Source: Modestobacter sp. VKM Ac-2977 | GTDB taxonomy: Bacteria > Actinomycetota > Actinomycetes > Mycobacteriales > Geodermatophilaceae | DNA length: 64,000 nt | Direction: 5' to 3' | Assembly: GCF_026968045.1 (NCBI RefSeq) | Contig: NZ_JAPVBQ010000003.1 | Coordinates: 466,060-530,059 of the forward strand | In this document: positions 16,178 to 25,565 of the stretch, piece after piece | How the letters are laid out: every line of letters starts with the position of its first letter | Numbering within the stretch: position 1 is the stretch's first letter | Notes under the pieces: generated by a model | What the model saw: the letters and a program-made list of their open reading frames with translations, nothing else | The model's database searches: none | What the model was told of the DNA's origin: nothing | Program-made: the position numbers and the translations under genes

Positions 16178-18835
16178 GTGACGTCCCCGTCCCGCACCTC
16201 GAGCCGCGCCTCCCGGACCGGTCACCTGCTCGCCCAGCTGTCCACCCCGGCCCGCCGGTTCCTGCAGACCGAGGCGTCCAGCGCCGCGCTGCTCGTCGTC
16301 GGCACGCTGGCCGCGCTGCTGTGGGCCAACTCCCCGTGGGGCGACTCCTACGAGCGGGTGTGGCACACCGAGCTCAGCCTGGAGCTGGGCTCCATGGCCG
16401 TCGCCATGGACCTGCGGCACTGGGTCAACGACGGCCTGATGGTGTTCTTCTTCTTCCTCATCGGCATGGAGGTGCGCCGCGAGCTGTCGATGGGGGAGCT
16501 GACCCAGCGCAGCCGGCTCTCGGTGCCGGCGCTCGGTGCGGTCGCCGGGCTGGTGGTGCCCGCGGGGCTCTACCTGGCGATCAACGCCGGTGGCCCCGGC
16601 GCGCAGGGCTGGGGCATCCCGATGGCCACCGACACCGCCTTCGTCCTGGGTGCGCTGGCGCTGGTCGGCAGCCGCTGCCCCACCCAGCTCCGGGTCTTCC
16701 TGCTCTCGCTGTCGGTCGTCGACGACATCGGCGCGCTCACCGTGATCGCGGTCTTCTACTCCGACGACATCGACCTCATAGCCCTCGGCGTCGCCGCGCT
16801 GTGCGTGGTCGCCTTCGGACTGCTCACCCGGCTGAAGGTGTGGCGCGGGCCGGCCTACTTCGCCGTCGGCGTGGTGATGTGGCTGGCGATGCACGCCTCG
16901 GGGGTGCACGCCACCATCGGCGGCGTCGTGCTGGGCCTGCTGGTCAGCGCCTACCGGCCGCGCCGGGACGAGGTGGAGTCCGCCGGCACGCTGGCCCGCG
17001 CCTTCCGGCAGGCACCCGACGTCGCATTGGCCCGGCGGGCGAAGCTGTCGGTGGAGCGGGCGATCTCGCCGAACGAGCGGATCGGCGCGCTGCTGGTGCC
17101 GTGGAGCGGGTACGTCGTCGTCCCGGTGTTCGCGCTGGCCAACGCCGGGGTGCAGTTCAACACCGAGCTGCTGGACCGGGCGCTCACCTCCCCGATCACG
17201 ATCGGCGTCTTCGTGGGCCTGGTCGTCGGCAAGTTCGTCGGCATCGGGCTGGCGTCCACGCTCGCCGTCCGGTTCGGGATGGGCTCGCTGCCGCCCGGGG
17301 TGTCGCTGGCCAGCGTGTGGGGCGGGGCGGCGCTGTCCGGCCTGGGCTTCACCGTGTCGCTGTTCGTCGCCGACCTGGCCTTCGACGACGCGGTGCTGCG
17401 CGAGGAGGCGATGGTCGGCGTCCTCGCCGCGGGCGTCGTCGCCGCCGCGCTGGGCGCGGTCTGGTTCTGGGCGCTGGGACGACGGTCGCCCCAGGTGGCC
17501 AGCGCCGGGCCCCGGCAGCTGGACCCGCCGGTCGACCCGGAGGTCGACCACCTCCGCGGCCCGGTCGACGCGCCGCTGACCCTGGTCGAGTACGGCGACG
17601 TCGAGTGCCCGTTCTGCGGCCGGGCGAGCGGGGTGGTCGAGGAGCTGCGCCGCCGGTTCGGTGACGACCTGCGCTACGTCTTCCGGCACCTGCCGCTGCC
17701 CGACGTGCACCCGCACGCCGAGCTCGCCGCCGAGGCCACCGAGGCCGCCGGCGCCCAGGGCGCCTTCTGGGCGATGCACGACCGGCTGTTCGCCCACCAG
17801 GACGAGCTCGAGGCCGACCAGCTGCTCGACCACGCCGCCGCGCTCGGGCTGGACCTCGGTCGCTTCGCCGAGGAGCTGGGCAGCGGCACGCACGCGGCCC
17901 GGGTCCGCGCCGACGTCGCCGGCGCGGAGGCCAGCGGGGTGCAGGGCACCCCGACGTTCTTCGTCAACGGCGTCGGGCACGACGGCCCGACCACCACCGA
18001 GGCGCTGGCCGCCGCACTGGTCGCCTCCGACCCGCGGGGGCCCGGTCACGGCAGCCTGCTGCCGGCGGCCGAGCTGGTCACCCCGGCGCGGTCGTCGGTC
18101 GCCCTCTCCCCGGCCGCCCAGCTGCCCGCGATCGACGTGCTGCCGGGCGAGCGCCTCGCCGAGACGCCGGAGGACGGTGCCTCGCCACGGCTGTCCGACG
18201 GGCACACCGCCGTGCTGCGGCGGGTGGGGCGCCGGCTGAGCACCACCCGCGGGCAGGTGCTGCTGCGGTCGGGGCAGGCGGAGTTCGACTTCTTCGTCGT
18301 CCTCGCCGGCACCGTCGCGGTGGTCGAGGGGCCGCTGGACGGCGGGCCGGACGGCGGCAAGCGGGTGGTGGCGGTGCACGGCCCGGGCCGGTTCCTGGGC
18401 GGGCTGAACATGCTGGCCGGGCAGCGGCCGGTGCGCTCGCTGGTGGCCGCCGAGGACGGCGAGGTGCTGGTGCTCAGCCTGGAGCAGCTGCGCGCCGTCT
18501 TCACCCGAGACCGGGGGCTGGCCGACGTCATCACCCGGTCGTTCCTGCTGCGCCGGGCGATGCTCATCGGGCAGGCGAGCGGGCTGCGGGTGGTCGGCGA
18601 CCGGCGCTGGCCGGCCAGCACCGAGCTGCGGGCCCAGCTGGCCGAGGACGGGGTACCGCACACCTGGCTGGACCCGGCCGAGGACGACGCCGCCGCCCGG
18701 CTGCTCACCGAGCTCGGGGTCGAGGAGGCGGACGCGCCGGTGGTGCTCACCCCCGACGGCCGGGTGCTGGTGGAGCCGACCCGCGACGACCTGGCCCGCT
18801 TCGCCACCGCCCCGCGCGACCTGACCACCACATGA
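16178..18835 (+). CDS. nhaA: NhaA Na+/H+ antiporter fused to thioredoxin-, cNMP- and glutaredoxin-like domains
   Basis: An 885-residue fusion. Residues about 1-440 are NhaA, exchanging Na+ for H+: [15 protein letters not shown] and [15 protein letters not shown] hold the Asp residues of ion binding. About 455-625 is a DsbA/thioredoxin domain with the Cys477-Pro-Phe-Cys480 motif and the cis-Pro segment GTPTFFVNG. About 672-800 resembles a cyclic-nucleotide-binding domain ([24 protein letters not shown]). About 805-885 ([28 protein letters not shown]) resembles the glutaredoxin-like segment that links cNMP and thioredoxin-reductase domains in other proteins, but the reductase is absent. NhaA-thioredoxin fusions are known in actinobacteria; the two extra domains are unusual. 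GTG start 16178. Coupled to the DUF2332 gene. Confidence 0.9.
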   Translation: MTSPSRTSSRASRTGHLLAQLSTPARRFLQTEASSAALLVVGTLAALLWANSPWGDSYERVWHTELSLELGSMAVAMDLRHWVNDGLMVFFFFLIGMEVRRELSMGELTQRSRLSVPALGAVAGLVVPAGLYLAINAGGPGAQGWGIPMATDTAFVLGALALVGSRCPTQLRVFLLSLSVVDDIGALTVIAVFYSDDIDLIALGVAALCVVAFGLLTRLKVWRGPAYFAVGVVMWLAMHASGVHATIGGVVLGLLVSAYRPRRDEVESAGTLARAFRQAPDVALARRAKLSVERAISPNERIGALLVPWSGYVVVPVFALANAGVQFNTELLDRALTSPITIGVFVGLVVGKFVGIGLASTLAVRFGMGSLPPGVSLASVWGGAALSGLGFTVSLFVADLAFDDAVLREEAMVGVLAAGVVAAALGAVWFWALGRRSPQVASAGPRQLDPPVDPEVDHLRGPVDAPLTLVEYGDVECPFCGRASGVVEELRRRFGDDLRYVFRHLPLPDVHPHAELAAEATEAAGAQGAFWAMHDRLFAHQDELEADQLLDHAAALGLDLGRFAEELGSGTHAARVRADVAGAEASGVQGTPTFFVNGVGHDGPTTTEALAAALVASDPRGPGHGSLLPAAELVTPARSSVALSPAAQLPAIDVLPGERLAETPEDGASPRLSDGHTAVLRRVGRRLSTTRGQVLLRSGQAEFDFFVVLAGTVAVVEGPLDGGPDGGKRVVAVHGPGRFLGGLNMLAGQRPVRSLVAAEDGEVLVLSLEQLRAVFTRDRGLADVITRSFLLRRAMLIGQASGLRVVGDRRWPASTELRAQLAEDGVPHTWLDPAEDDAAARLLTELGVEEADAPVVLTPDGRVLVEPTRDDLARFATAPRDLTTT

Positions 18836-19821
18836 GGTCCCTCGACGAGGAGCTCACCGACCTGGCCGACCACTACCGGTGGTTCGCCCAGGTGGAGGCC
18901 GCGCCGGTCTCCCCGCGGTACGCCCAGCTCGCTGCCGCGGTCGCCGAGGTGCTGGCCTTCCTGGGCACCCTGCCGCGGCCCAAGCGGCAGGCCAACCTGC
19001 TGCTCGGCGCGCTGCAGTACCTGCACGGCGGCCCGCCGGCCGACGGCGCGCAGCTGCACGAGCGGGTCACCGGCGACGCCGACCGGCTGCGGGCGACGAT
19101 GCTGGCCCGGGCGACGCAGACCAACGAGGCCGCCCGCTGCGCGGCCCTGCTGCCGGTGCTGGCCGGCCTGCCGGGCCCGCTGGCGCTGATCGAGGTGGGC
19201 GCGTCGGCCGGGCTGTGCCTGTACCCCGACCGGTACGGCTACGCGTACGACGACGTCCGGGTCGGGCCCGCCTCGAGCCCGGTGCAGCTGCGGTGTGCGG
19301 TGACCGGGCGCGTGCCGGTGCCGACGGAGGTGCCGCAGGTGGTCCGTCGGGCCGGCATCGACCTCAACCCGCTCGACCCAGCCGACCCCGCCGACGTCGC
19401 CTGGCTGCAGGCGCTGATCTGGCCGGGCATGGAGGAACGCCGCGACCGGCTCACCGCCGCGGCCGCGATCGCCGCCCGGGAACCGGCCGAGATCCGGCGG
19501 GGCGACCTGGTCGAGCAGCTGCCCGGGCTGGTCGCGGCGATGCCGACGGAGGCCACCGTCGTCGTCTTCCACACCGCGGTGCTGGCCTACCTGCCGGCGC
19601 CGGCGAAGGAGGCGTTCGCCGAGCTGGTCACCGGGCTGCCGGTGCGCTGGGTCTCCCAGGAGGGGGTGGGCGTGCTGCCCGCCGTCCGGGAGCGGCTGCC
19701 CGCGCCGCCGGCCGACGACGAGGCCCGCTTCCTGCTGGCCCTGGACGGCGAGCCGCTGGCGTACACCGCCGCCCACGGCGGCCGGATCGACTGGCTGCCC
19801 GCCGCGGCCGCCCTCGGCTGA
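18832..19821 (+). CDS. DUF2332 domain-containing protein
   Basis: 329-residue protein matching the DUF2332 family through most of its length: NLLLGALQYLH, TQTNEAARCAALLP, LALIEVGASAGLCLYPDRYGY and FHTAVLAYL are characteristic. The segment IEVGASAG resembles the S-adenosylmethionine loop of methyltransferases, so a methyltransferase-like fold is possible; the function is unknown. It is cytoplasmic. ATG overlaps the stop of the NhaA fusion (ATGA), so the two are co-translated. It converges on the MarR gene with only 15 bases between stops. Confidence 0.85.
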   Translation: MRSLDEELTDLADHYRWFAQVEAAPVSPRYAQLAAAVAEVLAFLGTLPRPKRQANLLLGALQYLHGGPPADGAQLHERVTGDADRLRATMLARATQTNEAARCAALLPVLAGLPGPLALIEVGASAGLCLYPDRYGYAYDDVRVGPASSPVQLRCAVTGRVPVPTEVPQVVRRAGIDLNPLDPADPADVAWLQALIWPGMEERRDRLTAAAAIAAREPAEIRRGDLVEQLPGLVAAMPTEATVVVFHTAVLAYLPAPAKEAFAELVTGLPVRWVSQEGVGVLPAVRERLPAPPADDEARFLLALDGEPLAYTAAHGGRIDWLPAAAALG

Positions 19822-19836
19822 GGTCCCCGAGGCGGG

Positions 19837-20292
19837 TCAGGAGGCCGGCGGAGGACGGCGGGAGAGCTCCATCGTCAGCCGGAACAGGTCGCCGTCCGGC
19901 GGGAGCGCGGCCAGCGAGCGCAGCTCGGCGTCCACGGCGGTGATCGCCTCCTGCCCCGCCGCCAGCAGTCGGCGGCCCTGGTCGGTCACCTCCAGCAGCG
20001 CCCGCTTCCCTCGGCCCGGCCCCGCCGGGGCGACCGCCCCGGCCTCGATGAGCGCGGCGACCGTGGCGTGCATGCTCTGCGGCGTCACCCGGGCCCGGCG
20101 GGCGAGCTCCGTGTAGGACAGCCCGGGCTGCCGGGCCAGGTGGCCCAGCGCGCCCATCAGCCGCAGCGACAGGCCGCTGGACTCCAGCGCCGCACCCAGC
20201 CGTGACTCGGCCTCCCGGCCCAGGGCGACGAGGAGCACGGCCGGGCTGGCCGCCGGCGGTTCCCCGGCACCCGGCGCGGTCGGGTCGGTCAC
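19837..20292 (-). CDS. MarR-family transcriptional regulator
   Basis: Winged-helix repressor of 151 residues. The recognition region is YTELARRARVTPQSMHATVAALIEAGAV with the wing RGKRALLEVTDQGRRLL. It should bind as a dimer to an inverted repeat, and a perfect one (TCAGCC-A-GGCTGA) lies in the divergent region to the membrane-protein gene. GTG start at 20292 with AGGGAGA upstream. The likely model is autorepression and control of the divergent membrane gene, released by a small ligand. The ligand is unknown. Confidence 0.9.
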   Translation of the reverse strand: MTDPTAPGAGEPPAASPAVLLVALGREAESRLGAALESSGLSLRLMGALGHLARQPGLSYTELARRARVTPQSMHATVAALIEAGAVAPAGPGRGKRALLEVTDQGRRLLAAGQEAITAVDAELRSLAALPPDGDLFRLTMELSRRPPPAS

Positions 20293-20371
20293 GTGGGTCT
20301 CCCTCGGTCCACCGCCCGGACGGCGGAGCGCCCATCCTCGCAGCCTCCGGCACCGCAGACCGTCCTGACTT

Positions 20372-20384
20372 TCAGCCAGGCTGA
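20372..20384. promoter_or_regulatory. Probable MarR operator
   Basis: TCAGCC-A-GGCTGA is a perfect inverted repeat in the 124-base gap between the divergent MarR and membrane-protein genes, 33 bases before the latter's ATG. Its position and form fit a MarR dimer. Confidence 0.6.
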
Positions 20385-20416
20385 TACTGTCCTCGACGAC
20401 CGAGAGGAGCAGTGCG

Positions 20417-20929
20417 ATGGCGGGGTTCCTGCTGAGCGTCCACGTGGTGGCCGCGATCGTGTTCGTGGGGTCGGTGACCGTGGCGGTGAGCCTGTTCCCC
20501 CGCTACGCCCGGCTCGCGCTGGAGGAGGAGACCGCGGCCCCGGCGCTCCCGGCGGTGCACCTGCTGCACCGGATCAGCCGGGTGTACGCGGTGCTGGCGC
20601 TCGCCGTCCCGGTCTTCGGGATCGCGGTGGGGTCGGCCCTCGGGGTGCTCGGCGAGCCCTGGGTGCTGGTCTCCATGGCGCTCACCCTCGCTGCGGGGCT
20701 GCTGCTGGGTGGCGTCGTCCTGCCCCGGCAGCGACAGCTGCTCCAGCTGGCCGAGGGCGGCCCGGCGCCGACGTCCGCCGCGGCTGCACTGGTCGCGCCG
20801 ACGACCCGGCAGGCGGACGCCGCCGTCCTGGTGCGCCGGCTGGCCATGGCCTCCGGCACCTTCAACCTGCTCTGGGCGGTGGTCGTGGTGCTGATGATCC
20901 TGCGCCCCGGGTCGACCACGGGGGTCTGA
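20417..20929 (+). CDS. Four-helix integral membrane protein, unknown function
   Basis: 170 residues with four hydrophobic stretches (about 3-27, 50-78, 83-103 and 140-160). An N-terminal His in LLSVHVVAAIVFVGS and HLLHRISRVYA give weak resemblance to DUF2269/CopD-like haem or copper membrane proteins, but I do not assign a family. ATG start with GAGAGGAG seven bases upstream. It is divergent from the MarR gene, whose operator lies in its promoter, so it is probably MarR-controlled. The next gene starts one base after its stop. Confidence 0.7.
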   Translation: MAGFLLSVHVVAAIVFVGSVTVAVSLFPRYARLALEEETAAPALPAVHLLHRISRVYAVLALAVPVFGIAVGSALGVLGEPWVLVSMALTLAAGLLLGGVVLPRQRQLLQLAEGGPAPTSAAAALVAPTTRQADAAVLVRRLAMASGTFNLLWAVVVVLMILRPGSTTGV

Positions 20930-20930
20930 G

Positions 20931-21212
20931 GTGCAGACCCGCTGGCTGACCGTCGCCGCGGCGGTCGAGACGGCGTCCCTGGTCCTCCTGCTGACCAACC
21001 TGGCGACGGTGCACCTGCCGGCGGTCGCCTCCGCGCTGGGCCCGGTGCACGGCTTCTGCTACCTGGTCGTGATCGTGCTGGCCTGGCAGCTGCCGGTGCC
21101 GACCCGGGTGCGGCTGCGCGCCCTGGTGCCGGCGATCGGCGGCCTGCTGGTGCTGCGGCTGTGGCACCGGGCGGCGAGCCGGCCCGCCTCGCCGCCCCCG
21201 CGCACGAGCTGA
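20931..21212 (+). CDS. DUF3817-like small membrane protein
   Basis: 93-residue protein with three hydrophobic segments. The pattern RWLTVAAAVETASLVLLLTN followed by LGPVHGFCYLVVIVLAWQL matches the DUF3817 plan (E-x-x-S near the start, GPVHG in the second helix), also seen in the gene at 60792. The function is unknown. GTG start one base after the previous stop, with GGGGG upstream, so it is an operon partner of the four-helix protein. Confidence 0.7.
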   Translation: MQTRWLTVAAAVETASLVLLLTNLATVHLPAVASALGPVHGFCYLVVIVLAWQLPVPTRVRLRALVPAIGGLLVLRLWHRAASRPASPPPRTS

Positions 21213-21232
21213 CTCCGGGCAAGGGGTGGAGG

Positions 21233-22207
21233 TCAGCCGCGCATCTCGCCGAGGAAGCCGGTCATCTGCGACCGCAACTGCTCCGCCAGTTGGGAGAGGC
21301 CGGGGGAGGCGCCGCCGTCCTGGCCCAGTGCGGGTGAGCCGTCCACGGCCGTGGTGATGCCGTCGACCAGTCCGGTCATGTCCGCGACCGTCGTCCCGAC
21401 GTTGCTCATCACCTCGGCGACGTCGTCGCAGGCCGCGCGCACCGACTCCACCTGTGCGGTGACCCGCTCCGTGGCACTGGCGGTCTGGTCGGCGAGGTCC
21501 TTGACCTCGGAGGCGACGACGGCGAAGCCCTTGCCCGCCTCGCCGGCGCGGGCCGCCTCGATGGTGGCGTTGAGCGCCAGCAACCGGGTCTGCGCGGCGA
21601 CGGCGTCGATCAGCGCGATCACCTGCTGGATCTCGGTGGAGGAGGCCTCCAGCGAGGTGATCGTCTCCCCGGCCCGACGCACCTCGGTGCTCGCGGAACC
21701 AGCGGCTCCGGTCAGCCCGGCAGCCGAGGCGCTCAGCTCGGTCGAGGCCGTGGCCACCTGCTCGGACATGGCCAGCACGACCGACTCGAACTCGTCGGCC
21801 AGCTGGAGGCGGGTGGCCTGCGCCTCGGTGACCCGGCCGGCGGAGGCGCGCATCGCCTCGGCCGCCTGGTTGAGCACGCCGGCGCTGCGGCGGAAGGTGC
21901 CGGGCAGCCCGGCGGGCAGCACCCGACGGTGGAACCGGCCGCTCGCGGCGGAGGTCAGGGCGGCCCCGGCCTCCCGGACGAAGGTGTCGGAGACGTCCAG
22001 CAGCTGGTTCACCCCGTGCTGCAGCTCCCGCAGCTCGGGTACGTCCGCCGAACCGTCCACCGCACGGCTGCGGGCCTCCAGGTCACCGGCCGCCGCAGCC
22101 CGGCAGACCGCGCTCAGCTCGCGGACGAAGGTGCGGTAGACCGCCAGCTCCTCCTCGGCGCCCCGGGGCCCCCCGCCGTTCCGTCGCCTCCTCGGCAGCG
22201 CGCTCAC
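21233..22207 (-). CDS. Soluble methyl-accepting chemotaxis-type signalling protein
   Basis: 324 residues without a membrane segment. After a linker the C-terminal two thirds form the MCP coiled-coil hairpin; its tip is [44 protein letters not shown], close to the CheA/CheW-binding consensus. The sensor part is missing from this protein but is encoded by the directly upstream PAS gene, with the GTG start overlapping its stop (GTGA). Together they resemble an Aer aerotaxis receptor split in two. No che or flagellar gene is in the window, so it may serve a chemosensory system other than motility. Confidence 0.9.
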   Translation of the reverse strand: MSALPRRRRNGGGPRGAEEELAVYRTFVRELSAVCRAAAAGDLEARSRAVDGSADVPELRELQHGVNQLLDVSDTFVREAGAALTSAASGRFHRRVLPAGLPGTFRRSAGVLNQAAEAMRASAGRVTEAQATRLQLADEFESVVLAMSEQVATASTELSASAAGLTGAAGSASTEVRRAGETITSLEASSTEIQQVIALIDAVAAQTRLLALNATIEAARAGEAGKGFAVVASEVKDLADQTASATERVTAQVESVRAACDDVAEVMSNVGTTVADMTGLVDGITTAVDGSPALGQDGGASPGLSQLAEQLRSQMTGFLGEMRG

Positions 22208-22788
22208 CGAGGCCCTCCCTCGCCGATCAGCGACCAGACGAACTCGTCGTAGCTCATCGACCGCTCGGCCAGCAGCGAGCTCAGCAGCGCCGAGGACGCC
22301 GCGGTCGCGGCCCGGGCGTTCGGGTGGCGCCGCTCCTCGGTCAGCAGCAGGTCGTAGACCGGGCGCACCCCGGCGATCGCCTGCGGTGCCGGTGCCCGGC
22401 GGCTGGAGTGGTAGCCGATCACCGTGCCGCCGGGGTCGAAGGTGGGCGTGACGTTGGCGAGCACCCAGTAGTTGGCGCCGTCGGCGGCCAGGTTGTCCAC
22501 GTAGGCGAAGACCTCCTGGCCGGCGGCGACGGTGTCCCACAGCAGCGCGAAGACCGCGCGGGGCATGTCGGGGTGCCGGATCAGGTTGTGCGGCTGCCCG
22601 AGCACCTCGTCCTCGGCGTACCGGGAGACCCGGAGGAACGACTCGTTCGCGTAGGTGATCACCCCGCGCAGGTCGGTCTTCGACACGATCAGGTCGTCGG
22701 GCTCCAGGCGGCGCTCCACGCCGCTCGGCTGCACCGTGCGCCGTCCGTGCCGCGGCTGCGCGCGCTCCGGCAGCGTGTCCGTCCCCAC
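22204..22788 (-). CDS. Aer-like PAS sensor protein
   Basis: 194-residue soluble protein with a single PAS domain (about 30-140) very close to the FAD-binding PAS of the Aer receptor: [39 protein letters not shown] and [14 protein letters not shown]. Aer senses redox state through FAD, so oxygen or redox sensing is likely here. The C-terminus ([21 protein letters not shown]) may contact the MCP partner encoded directly after it. GTG 22788 with AGGAA five bases upstream; upstream frame extension is unsupported. Confidence 0.85.
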   Translation of the reverse strand: MGTDTLPERAQPRHGRRTVQPSGVERRLEPDDLIVSKTDLRGVITYANESFLRVSRYAEDEVLGQPHNLIRHPDMPRAVFALLWDTVAAGQEVFAYVDNLAADGANYWVLANVTPTFDPGGTVIGYHSSRRAPAPQAIAGVRPVYDLLLTEERRHPNARAATAASSALLSSLLAERSMSYDEFVWSLIGEGGPR

Positions 22789-22865
22789 GTTCCTGCGTCC
22801 CCCTCGTGCCGGTGCCTCTGTCCAGCTTCGGCGGCGGGGCGCGGGAGTTGAGTGGAGCGCGGGGC

Positions 22866-24128
22866 TCAGGCCGACCAGGTGGTGTTCGGTGGGCGGCGGA
22901 AGTCGATGGTGTGCGGCACGAAGTAGGACAGGTCGTCGGTGATCAGCCCGTCGGACTCCCGGATGCCCAGGCCCGCGGCCTCCCCGTCGACCACCCACGC
23001 GCCGAGCACCGGGTGGTGCGGGCCGTCGGGGCCGGCGAAGTCCGGCAGCGCGCACAGCTGCTGCACGACCCAGCCCTCCGCGCCGTACTTCCCGCCGAGC
23101 GAGGCCAGCGGCGCGCCGCCGGGGGCGAACAGCTCGACGTTGTTGCCCTCCCGGCCGAACAGCGGCTTGCGGGCGTACCCGGTCCGTTCCAGCTCGGCCG
23201 CGCGCGGGTCGTCGGCGAAGTAGGCGGGGAGCAGGTGCTTGGCGATCACCGGGTCGTCGGCGTAGCGCTGCCAGAGCACCGGCAGCAGCCCCTTGTTCGA
23301 CCACAGCATCTTCCAGATCGGCTCGATCCAGGTGGTGCCGTCGGGGGTCCACAGGTCGGCGATCACCGAGGGGCCGTACGCGTCGTCGAGCAGCCATTCC
23401 CAGGGGTAGAGCTTGAAGAGGACGTCGATCCGGTTGCCCTTGGGGTCGTAGAACCGGGCGTCGCCGGTGTCCAGGCCCAGCTCCTCGGTGGTCAGCACCA
23501 CCGTCTCGTAGCCGGCCCGCTGGACGGTGTCGGCCAGGTAGGCCACCGTCATCCAGTCCTCACCGCTGCGGTCGCCGTTGGTCCAGGCCAGGTGCACCCG
23601 GGGACGGCGGCCGTGCTCGCTCTCCCAGCGGGTCAGGTTGCGCCGCCAGGCGTCCACCAGCCGGTCGTCGAGCTGGTTCCACTGGTCGCGGCCCTGGCCG
23701 GTCTCCAGGTGCCAGGCCCACTGCACGACCGCGGCCTCGACCAGCGAGGTCGGGGTGTCGGCGTTGAACTCCAGCAGCCGCGGGGCGCCCTCGCCGTCCC
23801 ACCACAGGTCGAAGCGGCCGTAGACGCTGGGCGGCTCGGAGTCCCAGGTGGCCTTGATGACCTCCCGGGCGTCGTGCGGGATCCGCATCCGGTCCAGCAG
23901 CCGCTCGTCGGCCAGCGCCACGTCACCGGCCTCCACGCAGGCGGCGAAGAGCTGGTCGGTGACGTCGGCGAGGTGGTCGATCTCGGCGGAGGTGAAGTCG
24001 TAGAAGACGTCCTCGCGCCAGTACGAGCGGGTCTCGCCGCCGGGGACCGTCGTCTTGTTGTAGACCAGCCCCTGGCTCTCGATCTCGGCCTCCCAGCCGA
24101 GCCGGGCCGTGCCGTAGAGCCGTCTCAC
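22866..24128 (-). CDS. Glutathionylspermidine synthase family ATP-grasp protein (YgiC-like)
   Basis: 420-residue ATP-grasp ligase of the glutathionylspermidine synthase family, amidase domain absent as in YgiC/YjfC. Visible landmarks: [41 protein letters not shown] (metal and substrate site), [12 protein letters not shown] and [15 protein letters not shown] (nucleotide binding). YgiC-like proteins probably ligate amines to peptides, but no product is known. GTG 24128 overlaps the stop of the lipoprotein gene (GTGA). The pairing with a Cys-poor acidic lipoprotein mirrors the ygiB-ygiC operon of Escherichia coli. Confidence 0.9.
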   Translation of the reverse strand: MRRLYGTARLGWEAEIESQGLVYNKTTVPGGETRSYWREDVFYDFTSAEIDHLADVTDQLFAACVEAGDVALADERLLDRMRIPHDAREVIKATWDSEPPSVYGRFDLWWDGEGAPRLLEFNADTPTSLVEAAVVQWAWHLETGQGRDQWNQLDDRLVDAWRRNLTRWESEHGRRPRVHLAWTNGDRSGEDWMTVAYLADTVQRAGYETVVLTTEELGLDTGDARFYDPKGNRIDVLFKLYPWEWLLDDAYGPSVIADLWTPDGTTWIEPIWKMLWSNKGLLPVLWQRYADDPVIAKHLLPAYFADDPRAAELERTGYARKPLFGREGNNVELFAPGGAPLASLGGKYGAEGWVVQQLCALPDFAGPDGPHHPVLGAWVVDGEAAGLGIRESDGLITDDLSYFVPHTIDFRRPPNTTWSA

Positions 24129-24553
24129 GAGCCGACGCTCCCGCTCCCGACCCGGCCCGAGCCGATGCCGCCGGAGATCCGGGTGCCCGAGGTGACCCGG
24201 CCGCTGCCGGGCAGCCCGGCCCGGGACCGCGCCGTGGTGTCGGCGGGGTTCACCCGGGTCGCCGCGCCGGTGTACTGCTGCGGGATGGTCTGGCCGACCG
24301 CGTACCGGTTGCCGCCGAAGCCGCCCAGCAGGAAGAAGTAGGGCACCCCGCCGATGAAGCCGCCGTTGCGCTCGGCCTCCTCGCACTGCTCCTCGTCGAC
24401 GACCTGGTCCTGCTCGTCGACGCAGTAGACCCGCTCGGCCTCCTGCTCGTCCTCACCTGCGACGCCACAGGCGGACAGGAAGCCCATCGCCGCCCCGGTC
24501 AGGCTGACCGTGCCGATCGCCGCCCGCACCCGGTTGCTCCTCGACGTGCTCAC
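24125..24553 (-). CDS. Acidic lipoprotein, YgiB-like by context
   Basis: 142 residues. A signal segment (AAIGTVSLTGAAMGFLSAC) ends in a lipobox with Cys29. Next are an acidic stretch with YCVDEQDQVVDEEQCEEAE, a hydrophobic Gly/Phe patch (GGVPYFFLLGGFGG) and a Ser/Gly/Arg-rich tail. This order (lipobox, Cys-containing acidic part, short hydrophobic patch, Ser/Gly tail) recalls the DUF1190 protein YgiB, and the gene is coupled to a YgiC homologue. Sequence identity is low, so the family call rests mostly on context. GTG start with GAGGAG upstream. Likely membrane-anchored on the outer face. Confidence 0.7.
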   Translation of the reverse strand: MSTSRSNRVRAAIGTVSLTGAAMGFLSACGVAGEDEQEAERVYCVDEQDQVVDEEQCEEAERNGGFIGGVPYFFLLGGFGGNRYAVGQTIPQQYTGAATRVNPADTTARSRAGLPGSGRVTSGTRISGGIGSGRVGSGSVGS

Positions 24554-24706
24554 CGTCCGCGCTCCTCACCTGGGCGTCCACCGTGTCCCCGGACCGCACA
24601 TGCTGTCGGACCCGGCGTCCTGCCGTGCACCCGCCCCCTCGCATCATCCCCAGTTCCGGCCGCGGGTGGCGGGTGCCGCGACGTGGCGGGGGGTAAGCGG
24701 GCGGGC

Positions 24707-25495
24707 ATGGACCTCGCAACGCACCGGACCGGCTCCGGCGACCCCCTCGTCCTCGTGCACGGCCTGGGCGGTTCCTGGCGCTCCTGGGACCCGGTGCTCC
24801 CCGGCCTGGCCGCGGCGCGGGAGGTGGTGGCCGTGGACCTGCCCGGTTTCGCCGGCGACACCCCACCGCTGGCCGACCCCGGCTTCGGCTCGCTCACCGA
24901 CGCGGTGGCCGACTGGCTGCGGGCCGAGGGGCTGGCCGACGCCCCGCTGGTCGGCAGCTCGCTGGGCGCCCGGATGGTCCTGGAGCTGTCCCGGCGGGGG
25001 CTGGGCGGGGACGCCGTGGCCCTCGACCCCGGCGGGTTCTGGACCGACCGGGAGGCCGCGGTGTTCCTGGCCAGCCTGCGCGCCTCGATCGCGCTGGTCC
25101 GCCGGATCCGGCCGGCGCTCCCCACCGTGCTGGGCAACCCGGCCGGGCGGACGGCGCTGCTGGCCCAGTTCTCCGCCCGCCCGTGGGCGCTGGACGGCGA
25201 GGTGGTCACCCGTGAGCTCACCGGGTACGCGGACTCGCCGTCCTTCGACGCCGTCCTCACCGACCTCGCCCGCGGGCCCCGACAGCAGGGCGCCCCGGCC
25301 GGGTCGCTGCCCGGCCGGCTGACCATCGGGTGGGGACGGCGGGACCGGGTGACCCTGGCCCGCCAGGCCGCGCGGGCGCTGGAGGCCTTCCCCGACGCCG
25401 AGCTGCACTGGTTCGACGGGTCCGGTCACTTCCCGATGTGGGACGTGCCCGCGGAGACCGTCGCCCTGGTGCTCGCCGCGACCGCCCGCCGATGA
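24707..25495 (+). CDS. Alpha/beta hydrolase
   Basis: 262-residue alpha/beta-fold hydrolase. Oxyanion HG motif in LVLVHGLGGSWRSWD; nucleophile Ser in VGSSLGARM (about residue 86); acid Asp in GWGRRDRV; His in FDGSGHFPMWDVP. The substrate is unknown; the length and lid region fit esterases or haloperoxidase-like enzymes. ATG 24707 chosen as first residue before the conserved strand; an ATG 24 bases upstream is possible. No ribosome-binding site is obvious, but GGGTAAGCG precedes it. Confidence 0.88.
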   Translation: MDLATHRTGSGDPLVLVHGLGGSWRSWDPVLPGLAAAREVVAVDLPGFAGDTPPLADPGFGSLTDAVADWLRAEGLADAPLVGSSLGARMVLELSRRGLGGDAVALDPGGFWTDREAAVFLASLRASIALVRRIRPALPTVLGNPAGRTALLAQFSARPWALDGEVVTRELTGYADSPSFDAVLTDLARGPRQQGAPAGSLPGRLTIGWGRRDRVTLARQAARALEAFPDAELHWFDGSGHFPMWDVPAETVALVLAATARR

Positions 25496-25565
25496 GTTCC
25501 CCGGGGATGGCCGGTCTGACCCGTGACGGGACCGGACGGTGGTCCCGCGAACCGAGGAGCTCCCC

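Noticed and set aside
11900-18661. A 2253-codon minus-strand open frame
   Set aside because: It is the mirror of pyc, the SDR and the NhaA fusion; no ribosome site and no domain. GC-rich codons keep the opposite strand open.
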